Source: Candidatus Roizmanbacteria bacterium CG11_big_fil_rev_8_21_14_0_20_36_8
Lineage (GTDB): Bacteria > Patescibacteriota > Microgenomatia > UBA1406 > GWC2-37-13
Assembly (NCBI GenBank): GCA_002796045.1
Contig: PCVM01000053.1
Coordinates: forward strand, 1-7,648
Length of the DNA stretch: 7,648 bases
Reading direction: 5' to 3'
This document shows, piece after piece, positions 6,609-7,648 of the stretch (its first letter is position 1; every line of letters starts with the position of its first letter). The notes under the pieces were generated by a model, which searched no databases, had not been told where the DNA came from, and worked only from the letters and a program-made list of their open reading frames with translations. The position numbers were made by a program, and so were the translations under genes.

Positions 6609-7648
6609 GAAAAAAAATATCGCAGTACTCAAAGGTGATGGGGTCGGTCCAGAAATAGTTGACGCTACGTTAACGGTATTAAGAGTAGTTGAGCAAAAAT
6701 TCAATCATCGATTAATAATTACCGAAGGCCTCATCGGAGGTACGGCAATTGACGAGGTTGGAGAACCATTTCCAAAAGCTACTGAAGGATTATGTTTATC
6801 AGCTGATGCTATTTTGTTTGGTGCGATTGGAGATCCCAAGTATGACAATGATCCAACTATAAAGGTAAGACCTGAACAAGGACTTCTCAAAATGCGCAAA
6901 ATACTTGGATTGTATGCAAATATCCGTCCAATTTTTACCTATTCGTCGTTACTCGACAAATCACCGCTCAAAAGAGAAATAGTTCAAGGCGTAGATTTTA
7001 TAGTTATTCGGGAACTCATCAGTGGAATTTATTTTGGAAAACAGGGGAGAGGAGCCGATGGAAAGAGTGCGTTTGATACCTCAATGTATACCGTGGAAGA
7101 AATATCTCGTGTTTCAAAATATGCTTTTGAGTTAGCACGGGTGAGACGTCGTAAATTAACACTTGTTGATAAAGCAAATGTTCTTGAGACGTCGCGCTTA
7201 TGGAGAGAAGTGGTTCAAAGAATATCTAAGCAATACGAAGATGTTAAGGTTGAATACATGTTTGTTGATAATGCTGCGATGCAGATTATTAAAAACCCAA
7301 AATCATTTGACGTTATATTAACTGAGAATATGTTTGGTGACATTTTGTCTGATGAAGCATCTGTTATCACAGGATCGATCGGTATGTTGCCGTCAGCTTC
7401 AATCGGTGAGAAGACATCGTTGTACGAACCCATCCATGGTTCGTATCCAAGAGCAGCGGGAAAAAATACAGCAAACCCAATTGGTACCATTCTTTCTGCA
7501 GCTATGATGCTTGAGTTGAGTTTTAGATTGAAAAAAGAAGCAATGGCCATACGAGATGCAGTTGATATGGTCTTGTCAAGTGGTTTGGGAACAAAAGACA
7601 TAACGTTGATAAAACCTCTTTCAACATCTGATATGGGCGAGAAAATAG
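6607..7648 (+). CDS. leuB: 3-isopropylmalate dehydrogenase, 3' end beyond window
   Basis: Oxidatively decarboxylates 3-isopropylmalate to 2-oxoisocaproate, using NAD+ in characterised members. From the ATG, 347 codons are open to the window edge with one base left over; the TAG in the final three bases is out of frame. The visible part reaches the usual C-terminal region (TSDMGEKI), so only a few residues are probably missing. Seen: GDGVGPE at 10-16, substrate arginines R97 and R107 in the LLKMRK and NIRP blocks, R135 and Y142 in RELISGIYFG, K189 in DKANVLE, and metal aspartates D221, D245 and D249. The usual RELTGG reads RELISG. The adenosine-binding HGSAPDIAG motif reads HGSYPRAAG (277-285), so R282-A283 replaces the Asp-Ile of NAD-type enzymes. 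Catalytic residues are intact, so a working decarboxylating dehydrogenase is expected, and leuC/leuD next door favour LeuB over isocitrate or tartrate dehydrogenase. No Shine-Dalgarno was seen. Confidence 0.94.
   Translation, partial: MKKNIAVLKGDGVGPEIVDATLTVLRVVEQKFNHRLIITEGLIGGTAIDEVGEPFPKATEGLCLSADAILFGAIGDPKYDNDPTIKVRPEQGLLKMRKILGLYANIRPIFTYSSLLDKSPLKREIVQGVDFIVIRELISGIYFGKQGRGADGKSAFDTSMYTVEEISRVSKYAFELARVRRRKLTLVDKANVLETSRLWREVVQRISKQYEDVKVEYMFVDNAAMQIIKNPKSFDVILTENMFGDILSDEASVITGSIGMLPSASIGEKTSLYEPIHGSYPRAAGKNTANPIGTILSAAMMLELSFRLKKEAMAIRDAVDMVLSSGLGTKDITLIKPLSTSDMGEKI

Noticed and set aside
7215..7601. 128-codon open frame on the - strand
   Set aside because: It lies wholly inside leuB, whose + strand translation shows the full set of family motifs; the antisense translation has no recognisable motif.
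7646..7648. TAG at the very end of the window as the leuB stop codon
   Set aside because: The leuB frame from 6607 leaves a single base after 347 codons, so this TAG is out of frame; the gene continues past the edge and is not frameshifted within the window.

Overview
This window is a compact, one-strand branched-chain amino acid biosynthesis operon: ilvA - ilvD - ridA - ilvC - leuC - leuD - leuB. All seven genes read on the + strand, with gaps of 2, 41, 20, 9, 4 and 30 bases. The last gene, leuB, is still open at the right edge. I see no RNA genes, mobile elements, CRISPR arrays or convincing terminators, and no unexplained stretch longer than about 70 bases.

Organism: the DNA is AT-rich. 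None of the seven start codons is preceded by a good Shine-Dalgarno sequence, and all six visible stop codons are TAA. The ketol-acid reductoisomerase (short, about 347 residues, with a GYGVQGPGQALN nucleotide loop) and the LeuC sequence look most like Bacteroidota enzymes as I remember them. Weak Shine-Dalgarno use fits that phylum as well. A candidate-phylum bacterium with a similar or transferred operon is possible, because the dihydroxy-acid dehydratase does not look typically Bacteroidota to me. The assignment is tentative.

How the genes work together: IlvA makes 2-oxobutanoate from threonine. RidA clears the reactive enamine/imine that IlvA releases. IlvC and IlvD act in the shared isoleucine/valine pathway, and LeuCD and LeuB convert 2-isopropylmalate towards leucine. 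Acetolactate synthase (ilvBN), 2-isopropylmalate synthase (leuA) and the transaminase (ilvE) are absent from this window, so the pathways are incomplete here. They may lie just outside it.

Layout: 1-68 is a leader with degenerate octamer repeats; 69-1325 ilvA; 1328-3085 ilvD; 3086-3126 is a spacer with degenerate heptamer repeats; 3127-3498 ridA; 3519-4562 ilvC; 4572-5972 leuC; 5977-6576 leuD; 6577-6606 is a spacer with octamer-like repeats and a palindrome that runs into the next start codon; 6607-7648 leuB (partial).

The metabolic genes are ordinary. The least explained signals are the phased AATT-type mini-repeats in the three largest spacers, a 12-base element placed at nearly the same distance before ilvA and leuB, a cysteine-rich N-terminus on IlvD, and a changed cofactor-site motif in LeuB. 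I found no evidence of an unknown multi-gene system.
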